The notes: generated from the letters alone by a model not told the origin. A DNA stretch of 64,000 bases from Scalesia atractyloides (GCA_947069175.1 CAMTDV010000013.1:16197412-16261411), one strand, 5' to 3'. Positions 21,498 to 33,854 are shown, counted from the stretch's first letter. A program made the numbers and translations.

Positions 21498-22883
21498 ATG
21501 TCTTCTAACCACGCCCGTAGGAAGATGAGAGCAGGAAAAGCCCGCGAGCGCATGGCTGCCCTAATCGCTCAACAAGTGGCTGCCGTAATACCCAACATTG
21601 TAATCCAAGTCCAACAAGCACTTACCGCTAATCCTGTCAATCAAGAAGATCAACACGTTATCAACCCTCCCCCAAATACCACTAAATGCACCTACAAGCA
21701 TTTCAAATCATGCGACCCTCCAAAATACGAAGGGACTGAAGGTGTCACCGCTCCCCTCCATTGGTTTGAAGAAATGGAGAACATTTTTCTAAATTGCGAT
21801 TGCCCCGATGATCGCAAAGTGCGATATGCTACCGGTCGTTTATATGGAATAGCACTTACTTGGTGGAATACAGAGAAGGCCAAACGAGGTGTTGAAGATG
21901 CTATGACTTTAACTTGGGATGAATTGAAGGAAATCATGACCAGACGATTTTGCCCAAGGAGCGAAATCAAGAAATTAGAGGATGAGTTCTATTTGTTGAA
22001 GCAAAAGGAAGGCGACCACACCACGTACAACAAAAGATTCCTCGAGTTACATCAAATGGTTCCCAACATGTTCACTCCCCTCTACCGTTTGATCGAGCAC
22101 TACATTCGTGGTCTTCCGTCAAAGATTCAAGACTCTGTAATAAGTACCACGCCTGCAACTTTGGAAGCAGCAATGGAGCTAGCAACAGCGCTCACCGAGA
22201 ACCGAATCCGGAACAAGGACTTCAAGGAGGAGAAGAAGAAGGATAAAGTATCGACTGAAACCTCCGACTACACCCAAACCGAATCCCCTTCTCAACCCAA
22301 TTCTAAGAGAAAAAGAGACGGGCAACTTTTCGCTGCTATCCAACGAAATCAACCAATTTCACACGCCATACCCATCCAAGCTATCCCAATCACTCAAGTG
22401 GCACCCAACTCAACTTACCCAAATAAGAAACCATATCTTGGACCTCACCCTCGATGCAACAACTGTTTTTATCACCATCCCCTTACCTTACCTTGTCGAC
22501 TATGTGCAACTTGTGGACGCTATGGTCATTTGAGCAAGGTTTGCCGCACCTTTCAAAACCAAATCTCTACCCCTACTCAAAACATGATCCAAACCTATCA
22601 ACAACCCCAATACCCCATGTTCCCATATGTTCGAGCTTGTTTCAATTGTGGCGACCCTACCCACTTTAGAAACACGTGCCCTCGATTGGTTAACATCATC
22701 AACACTCAAGCTCAGTCAAACCCAGTTAACCAAGTAAATCAAGAAAATCCAATCACTAGGCCACCAGCAAGGGGAAAAGTTTTCAACATCAACGCCAATC
22801 CTGTCGAAGATAATGACAGCCCAAACGAAGATACCCAACTAGTCCTCTTCACCGAAAATCCAGATTCAACTCCAATCGTTTAG
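21498..22883 (+). CDS. Gag protein of element A, intact
   Basis: 461 codons. The structural capsid/nucleocapsid protein of a Ty3-type element. A basic N-terminus (MSSNHARRKMRAGKARER) is followed by a retrotransposon gag domain (about residues 75-240, with ALTWWNTEKAKRG, RRFCPRSEIKKLEDEF, YNKRFLELHQMVP, RLIEHYIRGLP). A Lys/Ser/Pro-rich linker leads to two zinc knuckles: C-x2-C-x4-H-x4-C in CATCGRYGHLSKVC and in CFNCGDPTHFRNTC. It ends with its own stop, with no frameshift into pol. Close relatives are the broken gags at 34669 and 42654. Being full length and unbroken, it may still be expressed. Confidence 0.93.
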   Translation: MSSNHARRKMRAGKARERMAALIAQQVAAVIPNIVIQVQQALTANPVNQEDQHVINPPPNTTKCTYKHFKSCDPPKYEGTEGVTAPLHWFEEMENIFLNCDCPDDRKVRYATGRLYGIALTWWNTEKAKRGVEDAMTLTWDELKEIMTRRFCPRSEIKKLEDEFYLLKQKEGDHTTYNKRFLELHQMVPNMFTPLYRLIEHYIRGLPSKIQDSVISTTPATLEAAMELATALTENRIRNKDFKEEKKKDKVSTETSDYTQTESPSQPNSKRKRDGQLFAAIQRNQPISHAIPIQAIPITQVAPNSTYPNKKPYLGPHPRCNNCFYHHPLTLPCRLCATCGRYGHLSKVCRTFQNQISTPTQNMIQTYQQPQYPMFPYVRACFNCGDPTHFRNTCPRLVNIINTQAQSNPVNQVNQENPITRPPARGKVFNINANPVEDNDSPNEDTQLVLFTENPDSTPIV

Positions 22884-22904
22884 TTTTATGTTTTTCTTTA
22901 TCAC

Positions 22905-23985
22905 ATAGAACCAATCATAACTTAAGGATAAAGCCAATGGGAATTTGACAAGAATATGGTGGATACGCCGCTGGTACTTCCTATATATAAGTATTCTTGT
23001 CAAAGGATCAGAAGCATTATCTGGCGGTTATGAGAGGTTCCATGTGTAAACTGTTTGAGTAATTATTGTTTATTATTTTCAGTACATGCAATTTCATAGG
23101 CCGCCGCTCCCCATTACATTATGAGCGTTGAGCATGTTCCCCATTTCATTATGAGCGTGAACCCGGCGTGCCCACATACGATCGGCTCCGTTTGATTGAG
23201 CCTTGATCGCACAGACATTTTTCATTTTCAGTACATGCAATACGATCGGCTCCGTTTGATTGAGCCTTGATCGCACAGACATTTTTTCATTTTCAGTATT
23301 TTGTGTTTGTTGTATTGGTTGTAGAGTCACATAGGACTAATCATAATTCACTGATAAAACCAATGAAAATTTGACGAGAATATAGTGGATACGCCGCTGG
23401 TACTTCCTATATATAAGTATTCTTGTCAAAGGATCAGAGGCATTGTCAGACGGTTATGAGAAGTTCTATGTAGGATTTAGTAGTTTCTTGGTAACTAATC
23501 ATAACTTGCGGATAAAACCAACGAAAATTTGACAAGAATATGGTGGATACGCCGCTGGTACTTCCTATATATAAGTATTCTTGCCAAAGGATCAGAGGCA
23601 TTATCAGGCGGTTATGAGAAGTTCCATGTAGGAATTAGTATTGCCTTGGTTGAAATTTGTGTTACATTCATATCATCTCGCCATTTAAAGAAATTGGACT
23701 GTGTTCTATTTCTACATAAACTAACCTCTCCATCATAACAAACGAGAGAGGAACTGTCACCATTCAAACCCATATGCTATCAGAATGTGGATTCAAATAT
23801 TGGTTGTTGTGTTATTTATGTTCTAGAGTTACATCATAGGACCAATCATAACTTACTGATAAAACCAATGAAAATTTGACAAGAATATGGTGGATACGCC
23901 GCTGGTACTTCCTATATATAAGTATTTTTGTCAAAGGATCATAGGTATTGTTAGATGGTTATGAGAAGTTCCATGTAGGTTGTAG
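22905..23985 (+). repeat. Four copies of a hairpin module downstream of gag
   Basis: A module of about 130 bp (AATCATAACTTA ... TTGACAAGAATA, GGTGGATACGCCGCTGGTAC, TATTCTTGTCAA, GGTTATGAGAAGTTCC) occurs at about 22912-23047, 23336-23471, 23498-23632 and 23846-23978. TTGACAAGAATA and TATTCTTGTCAA form a 12-bp stem with a 35-nt loop. Copy 1 is perfect; copies 2-4 have one altered pair each. Copies are separated by unrelated DNA, except 2 and 3, which are close. Element B has one copy at about 38951-39090. Confidence 0.8.
23178..23285 (+). repeat. Tandem GATCGGCTC hairpin motif
   Basis: Two copies of CGATCGGCTC-(9 nt)-GAGCCTTGATCG, separated by about 30 bp (23178 and 23240), each able to form a short hairpin. 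Related motifs lie in the element B LTRs (33393, 41369) and, inverted and doubled, in the solo LTR (35988-36066). Confidence 0.7.
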
Positions 23986-24247
23986 TATTAGAAGTTTTGC
24001 TTTAGGATATAACCATATCCTTCCAAACATATCCAAACTCTTATGCATGATATCATATTTAGTGAATCAACTCTGCTTATCAATATTTTTACAGTAGGCA
24101 ACAAAAAGCGATTCCTGTAATAGGGTACTTAACCCTTACAAGGGACGTTACCGCCTCAAACAAAAATTTAAACTCTTACTCTTCTTCTAAGTATGTAACT
24201 GTCAAACTAAACACCATCATTCTTTTAGTCAAATATATCACTCCTTA

Positions 24248-24283
24248 AATTTCGGGACGAAATTTCTAAAAAGCAGGGGATAC
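24248..24283 (+). promoter_or_regulatory. Polypurine tract with upstream AAATTTCG palindrome
   Basis: AAATTTCG-GGA-CGAAATTT is an 8-bp inverted repeat. It is followed by the purine tract AAAAAGCAGGGGA, 3 nt before the 3' LTR (TACTGTAACATCC, LTR from 24284). Element B has a decayed version (39492-39524). Plus-strand priming site by position. Confidence 0.75.
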
Positions 24284-26924
24284 TGTAACATCCGTAAAAA
24301 ACGGATTTTACCAAACCCGCTCCGTTTATTAACCGAACAATCAGTTTAAAATTTCGTGGCATTTAATGCCCAAATTAATTTTAAACGATACATAATTAAT
24401 TATTATATTGGAATATATAATTTGTTTTTGAAAAATTGTTAAAAATAATGAAATAAAAATATAATGTTGCTGCTGGGTTTCGAACCCGGGTCAGTCAACC
24501 GGTTCAACAACAACTTAACACACACACACTCAACCACTGCGCCACTTGTATTTCTTGTTCACTATTGAAGACAATTAAATCATAACATGATTATCGAATT
24601 CAAAATCGGCGCGCCCAAATTTCAGTCGTCGGAAATCCCGACTAACTCGCCAAGAATTTACGATTTCTTCAGTTATAACGTAAACCTTAATCACTACATC
24701 GGTTATAACCGACGCCTGAGTCCGCGACACAAGTTATAACCGCCGGAGAGTTTCTAACCGACGAATCAAGTCGGAAATCGGACCAAATTCATCGATGACC
24801 TGCCCTATAAATACCTCCTCGAACCTCTGCAAGCTTTTTCGCTCAAAACCACCCCTTTACCCGACGTAATATCACTCGCCGGAAAAGTTCTGCACATCGC
24901 CGGAAAACCGAACCCTTCACTTCTGAGCCTTACTGAACCCCCAGAGCTTATACCGAAGTCACCCACATCCATTTCAAGCTTGCTGAAGACTCTCTGCCGC
25001 AGGGACACACGTCGCCGGAAGTTTCTGCTGTCACCGGAGTTTCGCCGGAGAAACAGAGGAGTCCAGTCGGTATACCTTACGCTTAAATCTTTCATTCTTT
25101 TTATATATCTCACCTGTAATTAATCTCAAAACACTAAAGAACATGATTAAAACATCGAACCATTCGGACTTCCGATTCTGGTTAAATTCAACGAAGAAGA
25201 CGAAGTTTCTGTAGTGTTTAAGTTTATTATAAATCAAGATATAACTCGGGTTAGACACACAGTCCAGCGGTGGACTGTGTGCACACTAAACACGCAGACG
25301 CCTCGAGTTCGATACTTGTCCCACGCAAGCTTGCCTTAATAAAAATGTCCTTTTTTTAACCGAACCGGAGTTACCGCTGTTACATGTTAAGTTTAATAAA
25401 AACCAGAATAATAACCAAGTTAGACACACAGTCCAGTGGTGGACTGTGTGAATGTTTAATCACAGGACACGAGTTCGAGTCCGGGCTACCACACCGGTCC
25501 GGACAATTATTAAACTTTTTATTTAAGACAGAAAAGAAAATGTTTAGTTTGTATATAAGTATAATAAAAATCGGTTTATTTAACAAGTTAGACACACAGT
25601 CCAGCGGTGGACTGTGTTTTAACTCAACCCACAGGTCCCGGGTTCGAGACCTGTGGAACGCACCGGTCCGACTCATTAAATCGTTTTTAAAAATAAATGA
25701 TTTTCAGTTTAATCTAATTAGTATATAAATATAATTAAAAACAGAAATATTTCGGGTTAGACACGTAGCTCAGTTGGTAGAGCTGCGTGCACGCGTACGG
25801 GAGGTCTCGGGTTCGAGCCTCACCCAGCGCACACTTACACGCATACGAACCGGTCAAACAGTCAAGGTCAAAGGTCAATGGTCAACGGTCAACGGTCAAA
25901 AAGGTCAACATTTTTTTATTATTTTTATTTATTTATTATAATTAAAAATCAATTAAAAATACTTAAAAATAACATTTTTAAGGTTAGAAAATAGCCTTAA
26001 ACTCACAAAAATACACCCAACAATCCTACTAAAATTGATTAATAAAACCCCATTATTTACCCAACCATTATGCTATTTATCTAGGTTAATTTCACTCGTG
26101 GTTAAAACCAACTTCGCGTGCATTCAACATTATCAACCGAACGCACCCAATGTGAGTGAATCTTACAACTCCCCTTTTTAATTACACGTTTTGGCGTGTG
26201 TCATGTGTCACAAAATAATTAACTCGTTTATTTGAACTTGTGCCATACCATATTGTGATCTAAACTTAGATTGTTTATATTGTTGTGGTTATGTATTTCA
26301 TTTTGCCAACTTATATGAAAGTCATTCATTAAGCCCATCAGTTCCTCGTGTGAGACGAGTTGAGCAACACGTGCCTCAAAACAAATCCATTATTGTTCGT
26401 GTGTGTATTATTGAGTTTATATTGTTTGTAGTTATGTATTTCATATTGTCAAGTTTATGCAATTCATTCATTAGGCCCATCAGTTCCTCGTGAGAGACGA
26501 GTTGAGCAACGCGTGCCTCTAAACGATCCATTATTGTTCGTGTGTGTATTGTTTAATATTAAATTGATTGGTGAATAAGTTTACATCTATTTTTACTCAT
26601 GTGTGGTTGTGCACTTTATTTTATAATCAATTAAATAAACTTGTTCAAATGTTTTCCATAGGATTCACTCGCCAACTTTTGTTGATCCAAAAACCCTTTT
26701 TACACATGATAAAGGTGAACAGGATGAAGCAAGGAAAACATAGGAAATGCCTTAGAAGAAAACAATGAAGCCTAGATTGATATTTAGGACATGATGTAAT
26801 ATTGATTGTAATTTTCCATTAAAGTGTATTAATGAATATGAAACGTTAAAATAAATGTCATGAGCTTTGATGATAACCCACTCATGCCCCGATCACCTTT
26901 TCCGCTGCGGGTCGGGGTGTGACA
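24284..26924 (+). repeat. 3' LTR of element A
   Basis: 2641 bp, almost identical to the 5' LTR, with the antisense cassette at 24468-24545, TATA box at 24806, sense cassettes 25250-25831 and the same 3' blocks. Ends GTGTGACA followed by TATCA. Confidence 0.93.
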
Positions 26925-26929
26925 TATCA

Positions 26930-27208
26930 TATCATACAAGTCTTGAAAGTTAACATTTTAACAAACCAGCATTAAAACGAACACCTGGCATAACCCGACA
27001 CATTATATGAACTAGTTAACAATATTTTAACATCATACAACTAGTTAAGATCATTAAACACCTTCTTTTACATAAGAATCCCTACAATTTGCTTAAACCT
27101 CTGTTTAGGGACCCGATAACGAATCTAGCACCCGTTAAGCAACCAAACACGAACTAGACATAATTTATGGACTAGTTAATAGTGTTTAACAATATTAAGC
27201 TAGTATAT
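26930..27208. other. Spacer between elements A and C
   Basis: 279 bp with repeated ACTAGTTAA words. No gene. May be the middle piece of an older LTR that both elements inserted into. Confidence 0.4.
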
Positions 27209-30200
27209 TGTAACACCCTGTAAAATCATGTCCAATAGTATAGTGACATGTGTTGTATTTTAAATATAGTCTGCTAAAGACCAACAAGGACTAAGGGCAT
27301 CAACATGCTCAAACCGAGTCTCTGAGTGACGGCCCGATGTCAACATGCATAAGTAACAGCCCCTGAGTGACTGATATGTCAACATGCTTAAATCATTAGC
27401 CTCTGAGTGACTGATATGTCAACATGCTTGAAATTTGGCCTCTGATTGATTGATATGTCAACATGCCCAGCCTCTGAGTGACATCGGAATCAACATGCTT
27501 ATAATAAGCCTCTGAGTGATCCTTTATGAAGTCCTAACTCTCATACGTGCCATCTGTTGGACGAGAGGGTTCAATTTTGTAAATATGTGAAAGTTGGATA
27601 ATGGAGGGATTAAAAGTGTCAACATGTTAATTTATACCTCTGAGTGACCTTTTAAACGGACCAAGAGCTCAACAATGTCCGGGCATAATCCCGGGTATGC
27701 CAAGTATTGGCTACGGAGGGCTAAAAGTGCCAAAAAGGTGTTTAAAAAGGTTTTTAGAAGCTTTTTAAAGTTAAGGGGCTAAAGTGTCAAACTTTGAAAC
27801 TGGCCATATGGCGGTCGCGGGCCGCGAGAGACCTGGCGTGAGCCTCTCGCGGGGCGCGAGAAGCCCTCTGTTGCAGAAAGTTTTGCTGGGTCTCCAAACA
27901 AAACTCCAAAAACCATTTGATCGAAACTATGGACTTGTAATCAGCTATGACACATTTTAGGACACTTGTAAGCTCCCTCTTACACCCCTAAACACCTGGC
28001 TTCACCTCCTTTGAGTTCTCCAACTATAAATAGGTGCTTAAGTTCACATTCCAACTTGCACCTTTCTCATTTATTCACTCTTCTCCCTCCTCTAGAAGTT
28101 CCTAGCTAAAAAGAGCATCCAACATAGTTCTTTTGCACCTTAGGAATCACTGGTAAGTGTTCCTTCTTTTTGCATTTTTGTTTATAGGCTTTTATAGCAA
28201 AAAGTCAAGCGTTTTACAGAAAACGCTTTGACTTTCGGTTAAGACCATTATGGTCCAGCCATTGTTCGAAATAAACATGGCTAAGTGATCGTAATAAGGT
28301 AGGTGTTAATCCCTATAAAGGGCACCTCCTGAAGATCACGTTAGCTAGACCAATTGACGAGTCAAATTTTAAGTTATTAAAAAGTCAAACAGGCCATTTT
28401 TTGGAAAAATCATAAATTGATCTTATATATGTTATGAAACCTGTTTTGATACTTAAACAAGTTGGTAATAATTATTAGAACATGTATGAACATGTTCGGC
28501 TCGTCAGTTTCAGTTCTAGAGTCGGTTCGCAACCGAAAGTCGCGAAGTTTGACTTTTGCTTTGACTTTCGATGCTGACCCGATTTAGATTAGTTACCTAC
28601 TGATCTAAAGTTGCATTATGATCATAATATAATATATCATAACCCTATGAGGTTATATTACATGATCATAATCAGAATCTAAGTTTATGCGCAAGTTCCA
28701 TAATTATGCCATCTTTGACCAAAATGTCCTTTTTGCATAAAACAAGGTTTTAAATGGTAATGAACTTGAAAATGAATTTTCTACTGATGTAATATCATAA
28801 GTAGGATTATTTGGGATATTAAACTAAGTTATAAACTGAGTTTTCAAGCAAGTCCTTAAACTATGTTGATAAATGACGGTTTTAGCCCCTGTGGCTCATA
28901 AAATGATTTTAATCAATATTTTCAAGATAAATCATTTAAATACTGATATGCTATATTAAATAACATATTTAAAACATTTTAATCTGACCTTAACATCAGT
29001 TTTCATAAACATCGTATAAAGACGTCACTTTACGACATAAGCGTCGTTTTGGCGCATAGTATTGTTTTAAACCATATTAATTGACCAAGACTTGTTACCT
29101 ACTGATTTTAAAACTTATTTTAAACATATTTACAGTAGGTACATGTTATAAACTCAGAATCCCAAATAGTTTATAAACTATGTGTAAAATGACCAAAATG
29201 CCCCTTCGGTGCATAGTTTGGTCATAAAAGATAAATTACACATAAAATTGGTAGCCTACTGATATTATATCATAAATAAATTATTTTTCCAGAATACTTA
29301 TGATTATAAACTTAAAATGTATTCAAATTCCTTTTATATGGTATGAAATTACCAAAATGCCCCTATGAGGCATAATTTCGTTTTAAAACCTTAACGGGCA
29401 TATAAATTGATATCCTACTGATATTTTAACTTATTTAAAATATAATAGCATATAGAACTTGCCCATGAATTATCCGGTTACCAATTATCGCTTATAAGCA
29501 TACGGTTGATTATACGTAACTAGTTTACGGAATTTAACCGAAACGGGTTTAACCTTATCATTTTAATCTCAAAATCCAGAATGTTAATTGTTTACCCATA
29601 TTATGAAAGTCAAAGTACTTTTCGGGTTTAAACTACATTCTATCCAATCATCGTTTAATCAAGCGTTGTACGTCTTGATCATGTACACTACTCGGTCTAA
29701 GTCTATGACTTAAATAAAGACCGATAGTATTTAATTGGTTAGCTTATGCCATAATCCAGACTAGAGCCTTGCCGGTAAATTCTATCTGCATGTTAGTAGT
29801 TTTGTATACGGCTGAGTTATTAAAATTAAAAGGAGATTAGCTCAGGTAAATACTCTCGAGTTATTTTCCCTATACGGGCTTGGGATACGGTAAACTATTA
29901 CCGATTGGTCAGAAATGGGATCAATCGAATGCCGGATTGTGGCTAGTAAATCCGCATATTCTGTTTTAATCAGTTGTGTTTGATAACTTAAACATCGAGG
30001 GTTAAATTACCGTGTCCTGGATATCCTCGGCTCATTAGATTAGTTAATGGCCACGACCTTAGCGCGGGGTGTAGGCATACACCTAACAGACGCTCAAATG
30101 CAAATTACCCAAGACGTTGGGGATAACTCCTCTGTGAGTTCTAAGTGGTGTGTATTTAATCATGTATCGGTCTCTGTACTGGGCCCTGTATGTATGGACA

Positions 30201-30663
30201 AACATGTGAATCTGTTAACAAGGTTACAAAGTAACTTTTCGAAGTTATAAAAGATTTTGTGCCCTGTGCACTTAAAATCATTTTAAAATGTTTTCAAAAT
30301 GAATCAGTTGGGTGTATTTACCAGCGAAAGCTGGCGTATCGTCCAAAGACTAAACTGCAGGTACAATACAAAATAGGCCGGAAGCTGCTCGGTAGTGAAT
30401 AAGAGGATCTTACAAATCCTTAGATCTGCCCTAAAGTCTATTTTATATTCTTTCTTGTACATTTTAATGATCCGCCTGTGGATCTTCTATTACGAGCCTG
30501 TATATTATTTTGTATTTTGAACGTTCGGTTTGTAATAGTAATTTTACTCCAAGACTTCCGCTGTGCCGTGTTTAATTGACTATGATGTTATCAACTGACG
30601 TCACAATACTCCCACCCGGGCCCACCGGTGTATGGATTTGGGTTGGAAATCCGGGGTGTGACA
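27209..30663 (+). repeat. 5' LTR of element C
   Basis: 3455 bp. Near its start are about six degenerate repeats of roughly 45-50 bp (27297-27520) built on TGTCAACATGC and CCTCTGAGTGAC. A TATA box (CTATAAATAG) lies at about 28023-28032. No tRNA-like cassettes of the type in elements A and B. A 67-codon ORF at 30047-30250 recurs in the 3' LTR only because the LTRs are copies. Confidence 0.9.
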
Positions 30664-30666
30664 GGT

Positions 30667-30678
30667 TGGTATCAGAGC
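30667..30678 (+). promoter_or_regulatory. Primer binding site of element C
   Basis: TGGTATCAGAGC, 3 nt after the LTR end, followed by CAACG. Confidence 0.85.
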
Positions 30679-30834
30679 CAACGTTTGAGAGAATTAAACA
30701 CTAGACTTTTGTGTTTAGTCTCAAACTTACACGTGCACATTCCTTAGACTTCCGAGTCTAGGCATTGACCTAGGATTACTCATTTCATTATTAAGTTATT
30801 AGTATTGTTTTTGAATTGATTTTTAACAGGAAAA

Positions 30835-31538
30835 TGCCGCCACGTATACGAGGACAAAGTGGGTGAGGAAAAGGTCCAATGAGGGGAGGACCATCGGGCG
30901 CATTCCCCCTCAACCTCACAACTCAGATGCTTACCAAGAATCAGGAGATTCGTCTCCTTGGCAACCAGCGAGACATTCTATCTCTAATAGACACTCGCCC
31001 TCACATTCCCAAAATTCTTACCACTCTCACCACTCCTATCATTCTCACCATTCTCACCATTCCCATTCACACTCATACCATGAAAAATTTAACCCTAACC
31101 ATTACTTTAACACACCTCCAGCCAATCAAAATCAGTTAGACCAGCCAAACCCAATGGACGAAGACTCCAACCCGGAGATGCCACCGTCAGGATCGAACGC
31201 ACATCCTATTGAAATCTCAAGCGATTCCAACTCCTATAACGAATCGCCAATATCAAGGTCCTAATGAGTGGGACCAATATTGGAGTCAATTTTCCTTTGC
31301 TAATACTCCTTCCCATTACTCTCAACCACCTCCCATACAGGAAGATGTCCACATGGAACCGGTGGACCAACCTCAACCACCACCTGAACCACCAAGAAGA
31401 AAGCGTGGAGCACGTATGTCGCCCAATTCCTACCCCACAATTCAAGAGGACCCACAAATGGGTGGACCCTCTAATGTTTCACCTATAGTGGAACCAACAC
31501 CAACACCTACAGTTCAACCACCACCATCGGGTTATACT
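30835..31538 (+). pseudogene. His/Ser/Pro-rich gag-like ORF of element C, broken
   Basis: Starts MPPRIRGQSG. A stop codon follows about nine codons later and several frame changes come after. Recognisable pieces in successive frames: a long His-Ser repeat region (HHSHHS), MDEDSNPEMPPSGS, HPIEISS, PPEPPRRKRGAR and IQEDPQMGGPSN. I recall this layout from retrotransposon gag-like proteins of composites, but it has no zinc knuckle here. It is cut at 31538 by the insertion of element B. Confidence 0.6.
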
Positions 31539-31763
31539 TGTAACATTCATGTAAAACAGGTTCCAAAACCTGCTCCGTTTTAAAAAAATCAAGTATTCAT
31601 CTAATTGTTCGTTGCGTATTTATTGTGTTAGTTATTTTATATTAATGTTCATAATTAACAAATAACTCATAATTAAAAAAGAGAACCAATAAATAAAAAT
31701 AATAATAAGTTATATAGAATAAGCTTTATAATAAATAATATATATATATATAAAAATTCAAAA

Positions 31764-31831
31764 GGGGTAGCCGGGTCTCGAACCCGGGTCTCCCGTGTTT
31801 TCACACACATCAAACACCACTAGACCACACA
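31764..31831 (-). other. Antisense tRNA-like cassette, element B first LTR
   Basis: Minus strand: A-box TGGTCTAGTGG and B-box GGGTTCGAGACCC with a paired T arm. Lies 225 bp from the LTR start. The copy in the second LTR (39760-39817) has lost about a dozen bases of the B-box side. Confidence 0.7.
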
Positions 31832-32411
31832 CACTTATTGTGTAGGTTTAGAATTAAATAAGATATATAGTGAATCCATAACCGTCTGTAAATTCAAAAC
31901 CCCAGATCATGTAACCGCCTTTCAATAAAAAACAATGATTCCGGTTCTCCGTTTCTTTTCAACGGTCTTAACCGGTTTCAAATCATTGAAACCTTCATTA
32001 AAAACTCAATAATTATATGTGGTAACCGTTTGAACTTAATGCTTCACCAATCAAGGTTTGAAACCGAAAACTAAATTAGAGATCCCTGTGCTTATAAATA
32101 CCCTATGTTAGAAATTTCCAACTCGCCCATTCATTCCAAAGGGTTCTAGAGATCTTCTACTAAATCTTTCTGCGCATCCTGCCATCACCGGAATATCTTG
32201 ACCGGAAGTTCGAAATCCTTGTTTTGTGGGTATATATTCTTGTTAATTTCTCTTACGATTCGAATTACTTTATGTACATCAGTAATCAAATAAACATCTG
32301 GCATTGGTTTTTAATCTGAGTTTAATCGGGGGTTCAGTTCTGAAATAATTCGATGAAGAAGATGAAGTGCATGATGTTTATAAAGTTATTTTAAAGGCAG
32401 GATACAACCGG

Positions 32412-32820
32412 GTTAGACACACAGTCCAGTGGTGGACTGTGTGCACACTTATCCTGCATGTACTGAGTTCGAGCCCAATAGGATCCCGATTTTCTGAAAT
32501 AAAATGTTTTTTTAAAGCCTAACCAGATCAGTTTCCAGAAAGTATATGAATATAAAGTAATTTCAGTTTTTGATGGGTTAGACACCTAGCCCAGTTGGTT
32601 GGGTTGGGTGCAAAGTGTCAGTGTGATCGCGGGTTCGAGAGTTGTACTTCCCACCAGTTCGATCATTAAAAACCTTTTTAATTTAAATCATTTCTGATAT
32701 AACCTAACTAGTGTATAAGTATAATAAAAATCAAGAAACTAACGGGTTAGACACGTAGCTCAGTTGGAACAGCTGCGTGCACGTGAACGGAAGGTCTCGA
32801 GTTCGAATCCCACCACACAC
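32412..32820 (+). repeat. Array of three sense tRNA-like cassettes, element B first LTR
   Basis: Starts 32412, 32577 and 32746 (spacings 165 and 169 bp). Cassette 1 has the CACACAGTCCA hairpin; cassette 2 has CACCTAGCCCA paired with TGGGTTGGGTG; cassette 3 has TAGCTCAGTTGG and GAGTTCGAATCC boxes. The copy in the second LTR runs 40398-40806 with starts 40398, 40562 and 40731 (164 and 169 bp). Confidence 0.82.
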
Positions 32821-33842
32821 ATCCAATTCCTTCAAGAAACCGGTCAGTACTCTGCTTGTCAGGTCTGACAAGGTTTTAATTTTTTTATTTATTTTATTTT
32901 TTTAATTACTAATTTTATTTAATATTTGTTTTGTTTTAAAAATCAATTAAAAACATTTAAAAACACAATTAAGTAGGTTTAAAAATCCTAAATATTTCTA
33001 CAAAAATAACCTAAAAACCTACCAAAAAGTATTAAATCAAAATATTAAATCGTTTATATTTATCGAATTATCGCATTATTATTTTAGGTTAGTATTCGTT
33101 CGTCGATCAAATCCTCATTTCGTGCGCATTTATTTTCAAGCAAGGAACGCACCCACTATGAGTGAATTCTTACAAATTTCCCTTTTTATTCATGTTTTGG
33201 GGTGTATCATGTGTCGTTTCATATAACTTCGTTTATTCAAACACTTGTGCTATTACCATTGTATGAACTAACGTGTGATGTAAATGTTATTTGTTGTATT
33301 GTGTTTATCATCTTAGTCAAGTTGTGTGCAAATCATTCATTTGGCCCATCAGTTCCTCGTTTGAAACGAGTTGAGCATCAAGTGCCTCATTAGATCGGTT
33401 CCGTTTGATTGAGCTTTGATCTCATTGTTCATCATTTGTATGTGTGTGTGTGCATTAATTGATATTATGTGTTTTGTGGTTAAATTTACATATACGTATA
33501 CTCATATTTGGTTTATGCACATTTTTATTCAATAACCAATATGAAAAATTCTTTCCAATGTTTAATTAAGATTCACTCGCCAACTTTTGTTGACCTAAAA
33601 CCCTATTTTTTACACATGATACAGGTGGACAGGTTGAAGCAAGGAACACATAAGGATTTGCCTTAGAAGAAAAATAAAGAATTCTTGAATGTTGTGAACA
33701 TGTTGTGCCTGTGTGTTATTGCAATTTGTTTCTTGAAATTTGAAATAATAAATATGAAACTTTATAGTAAATGTCATGAGCTTTGATGAAACCCAATTAT
33801 GCCCCGACTACCATTTCCGCTGCGGGTCAGGGTGTGACAGAT

Positions 33843-33854
33843 TGGTATCAGAGC
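33843..33854 (+). promoter_or_regulatory. Primer binding site of element B, first unit
   Basis: TGGTATCAGAGC, 3 nt after the LTR. The second unit's site (41828-41839) reads TGGTATAAGAGC, with one base changed. Confidence 0.8.

Larger units (their letters stand above)
18075..26924 (+). mobile_element. Element A: complete gag-only LTR retrotransposon
   Basis: 8.85 kb. Two 2641-bp LTRs (TGTAACATCC...GTGTGACA), target duplication TATCA on both sides (18070-18074, 26925-26929), primer site 3 nt after the 5' LTR, one intact 461-codon gag, no protease, reverse transcriptase or integrase, and a purine tract before the 3' LTR. This is the TR-GAG (terminal-repeat, gag-only) design, dependent on polymerase from elsewhere. 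The LTRs are nearly identical by eye, so insertion was recent. The 3.6-kb interior also holds four copies of a hairpin module after gag. Confidence 0.95.
31539..33839 (+). repeat. First LTR of element B
   Basis: 2301 bp, TGTAACATTCATG...GTGTGACA. Antisense tRNA-like cassette 31764-31831, TATAAATA at 32093, sense cassettes starting at 32412, 32577 and 32746, one CTCGT/ACGAG hairpin, a GATCGGTTCC hairpin and a 3' splice-like CAG at 33624. Confidence 0.9.

Noticed and set aside
30047..30250. 67-codon ORF conserved at 30047-30250 and 52077-52280
   Set aside because: Both lie at the same place in the two LTRs of element C, so similarity follows from copying; no codon-level signal or known domain.
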